DNA from: Collinsella sp.
GTDB taxonomy: Bacteria; Actinomycetota; Coriobacteriia; Coriobacteriales; Coriobacteriaceae
Assembly: GCA_031295725.1 (NCBI GenBank)
Contig: JAUMNV010000084.1
Coordinates: forward strand, 1-8,124
Reading direction: 5' to 3'
Length of the DNA stretch: 8,124 nt
Below, piece after piece: positions 6,739 through 8,124 of this stretch (position 1 is its first letter; each line of letters opens with the position of its first letter). The notes beneath the pieces were generated by a model. The model did no database searches. It saw nothing but the letters and a program-made list of their open reading frames with translations, and was not told the origin of the DNA. A program made the position numbers and the translations under genes.

Positions 6739-6769
6739 AAAAGCAGCCAATTTGGGACGGGGCTTTTTT
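6739..6769 (+). terminator. Probable intrinsic terminator of folC
   Basis: AAAA and AGCC (6739-6742, 6745-6748) pair with GGCT and TTTT (6761-6768) with a two-base GC bulge. Alternatively AAAAGC pairs with GCTTTT. The structure ends in a run of six T. It follows the long inverted repeat and would stop transcription coming from folC. The imperfect stem lowers confidence. Confidence 0.5.
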
Positions 6770-6800
6770 AGCTGCCCTGTGCCCCGAGTTGACTCGCTTG

Positions 6801-6958
6801 CCACGAAATTGGCCTATCTACTACGTTTGACCGGTTACCCTCGACCACACGGAACATTGCGAAATTAAAACCGCAGGTAGATGGCTTGCGGATTTTGCGA
6901 AAAGTCGGTTATGGTCGACCCGTGCGGGTTAAACGTAGTAGATAGGCCGTTTTTGTGG
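6801..6958. repeat. Large hairpin element with structured interior
   Basis: A perfect 18-bp arm pair (6811-6828 with 6931-6948) extends inward to 22 bp with one G-T pair (to 6832/6927). It extends outward to 6801/6958 with a few mismatches (CCAC/GTGG ends). The interior of about 95 bases contains a hairpin (AAAACCGCA 6867-6875 with TGCGG-A-TTTT 6887-6896). Around it are two pairs of direct repeats: CGGTTA..TCGACC (6832-6846 and 6906-6920, 12/15 identical) outside and TTGCGAAA (6857-6864, 6895-6902) inside. The hairpin loop GTAGATGGC (6877-6885) copies part of the right arm and could pair with the left arm. No open reading frame of note lies in it. It is an unrecognised repeat or structured RNA. 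Confidence 0.75.
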
Positions 6959-6973
6959 CGAAGCCTTGGCAGG

Positions 6974-7004
6974 ATGTGGCAAAGGGGTTGTCCCTTTGCC
7001 ACAT
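6974..7004. other. Perfect 13-bp hairpin at the 3' end of the M24 peptidase gene
   Basis: ATGTGGCAAAGGG (6974-6986) pairs with CCCTTTGCCACAT (6992-7004) around a five-base loop GTTGT. It lies four bases beyond the stop codon of the minus-strand gene, the place expected for its terminator. Reading on the minus strand, however, CCTGCC follows rather than a T-run. It may protect the 3' end or act as a non-canonical terminator. Confidence 0.6.
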
Positions 7005-7007
7005 TGC

Positions 7008-8096
7008 CTAGTCTAGGCGGAGCGGATCGTGGGGGTAGGCGTTGAGAATCTCGGCGCCGTTCTCGGTCACCAGGGCCAGGTCCTCGATGCGGACACCGGT
7101 GCGGCCGGGGAGGTAGATGCCCGGTTCGATGGAGAACGTCATGCCCGGCTCCACGACCTGCTCGTTGACGAGTGAAACGTCGCCCGGCTCGTGGTCCTGC
7201 AGGCCGATCGAGTGACCCAGGCGATGCGTAAAGTACCGCCCATAGCCCGCGTCTTCAATCACATCGCGCGCGGCGCGGTCCAGGTCGCACATGCGCACAC
7301 CCGGTGCGATGAGTGCCTCGGCGGCCTCGTTGGCGCGGCGCACGATGTCGTAGATGCGCGCCGTCTCCTCGTCCGGATCGCCCCAAAAGAACGTGCGCGT
7401 CATGTCCGAGCAGTAGTTGCGATGACGCCCGCCAATGTCGAACAGCACTACGTCGCCGCGCTTGAGCACGGTGTCGTCGGGCTCGTGGTGCGGGTCGCCG
7501 GCGTTAGCACCAAAGCTCACGATGGGCGGAAAGCTAAAGCCCTCGCAGCCGTGCTTGCGATACAGGCCGAGCATCTGGTCGGCAATCTCGCGCTCCGTCA
7601 CGCCTTCGTGGACGAGCTTGATGGCGTCGGCCATCACGGCGTCGTTAGCGGCCGAGGACGCGCGCATGAGCTCCTGTTCGGCGTCATCCTTGTGGGTGCG
7701 CGCGGCGGTGACGGCAAAGTCGCCCAGGAAAAACTCGCTGGCTGCGTGGCGCTCCATGAGTGGCATCAAAAAGCCGGAACGCATGACGGTGTCGATGCCG
7801 AGCGGTTTGTTCGGATCGACCTCGCGAACGATGGCGTCGGCCACGACGTCAGTATCGGTGTGATAGGCCACGCGGGCATTGTCGTACTCGGGCAGCTGAT
7901 GCAGCGCGTTGACCAAGATCGCAGGTTCGCTATCGCGTGCGAGCAGCACGCCGCAAAAACGCTCGAACATATCGGCATAAAAGCCGGTCAGGTAATAGAT
8001 CGACCACGGGTCGTTTACGAGCAGCTGTGCGCCGGGGTGCTGAGCCTCGAGCGCATCGAGCACGCGCGCCACACGCTGGTCATCGACATGTGCCAT
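7008..8096 (-). CDS. M24-family metallopeptidase (Xaa-Pro aminopeptidase/dipeptidase type)
   Basis: Members of this pita-bread family use two metal ions to cleave the bond before proline at the N-terminus of peptides or in Xaa-Pro dipeptides, in the cytosol. Length is 362 residues, usual for PepP/PepQ-like proteins. An N-terminal creatinase-like domain (about 1-130) has the family phrase YYLTGF at 34-39. The catalytic domain carries all five metal ligands: Asp220 (FDIGG), Asp231 (SDMTRTF), His295 (HRLGHSIGL), Glu324 (SIEPGIY) and Glu338 (VRIEDL). The likely substrate histidines are His204 (DPHHEP) and His302. No signal peptide is seen. The start ATG at 8096 is preceded by AAAGGA six bases away (8103-8108). 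It converges on folC and its promoter lies beyond the window. Sequence alone does not separate aminopeptidase P from prolidase, so no symbol is given. Confidence 0.93.
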   Translation of the reverse strand: MAHVDDQRVARVLDALEAQHPGAQLLVNDPWSIYYLTGFYADMFERFCGVLLARDSEPAILVNALHQLPEYDNARVAYHTDTDVVADAIVREVDPNKPLGIDTVMRSGFLMPLMERHAASEFFLGDFAVTAARTHKDDAEQELMRASSAANDAVMADAIKLVHEGVTEREIADQMLGLYRKHGCEGFSFPPIVSFGANAGDPHHEPDDTVLKRGDVVLFDIGGRHRNYCSDMTRTFFWGDPDEETARIYDIVRRANEAAEALIAPGVRMCDLDRAARDVIEDAGYGRYFTHRLGHSIGLQDHEPGDVSLVNEQVVEPGMTFSIEPGIYLPGRTGVRIEDLALVTENGAEILNAYPHDPLRLD

Positions 8097-8124
8097 ACAT
8101 CGTCCTTTCGCTAGGGTGCCACCA

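Noticed and set aside
6974..7004. Classical intrinsic terminator of the minus-strand peptidase gene
   Set aside because: The stem is good but no T-run follows on the minus strand, so it is listed as a hairpin only.

Overview
The window is GC-rich and densely coding, and looks like core chromosome from an actinobacterium. A member of class Coriobacteriia close to Collinsella is my best guess. The order clpP-clpX-valS-folC is the order known from Actinomycetota, the FolC P-loop reads GTNGKTS as in actinobacterial FolC, and strong C/G-ending codon use fits. The taxon is inferred from layout and style; no marker here fixes the genus.

Layout: clpP (7-639) and clpX (641-2050) are one base apart and form the ClpXP protease operon, closed by a strong intrinsic terminator (2072-2108). 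A 286-base gap follows with a candidate promoter and a long nested hairpin element (2203-2316), then valS (2337-5033). A second, inverted copy of that element lies just behind valS (5049-5156). A weak terminator-like hairpin and a candidate promoter precede folC (5313-6656). folC reads as one full-length gene of 447 residues except for an in-frame TAG at codon 208, so it is annotated as a probable pseudogene or amber-interrupted gene. A 351-base gap (6657-7007) contains no gene but three hairpins and a probable terminator. It separates folC from a convergent M24-family metallopeptidase gene on the minus strand (7008-8096).

Functionally the block is housekeeping: regulated proteolysis (ClpXP), valine charging of tRNA (ValS), folate polyglutamylation (FolC) and a cytosolic proline-directed peptidase.

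Two things stand out. First, the folC TAG replaces the lysine of the ExKA(G) motif, the residue that is carbamylated and binds metal in this family; a single A-to-T change from AAG explains it. Second, the two elements around valS share a 42-base bulged hairpin core (37/42 identical in opposite orientation). Two base pairs in it have changed in a compensatory way, and each core is enclosed by a long outer stem (25 bp perfect; 19/20) whose sequence is unrelated between copies. That pattern points to selection on structure, in RNA or single-stranded DNA. I do not recognise the family.
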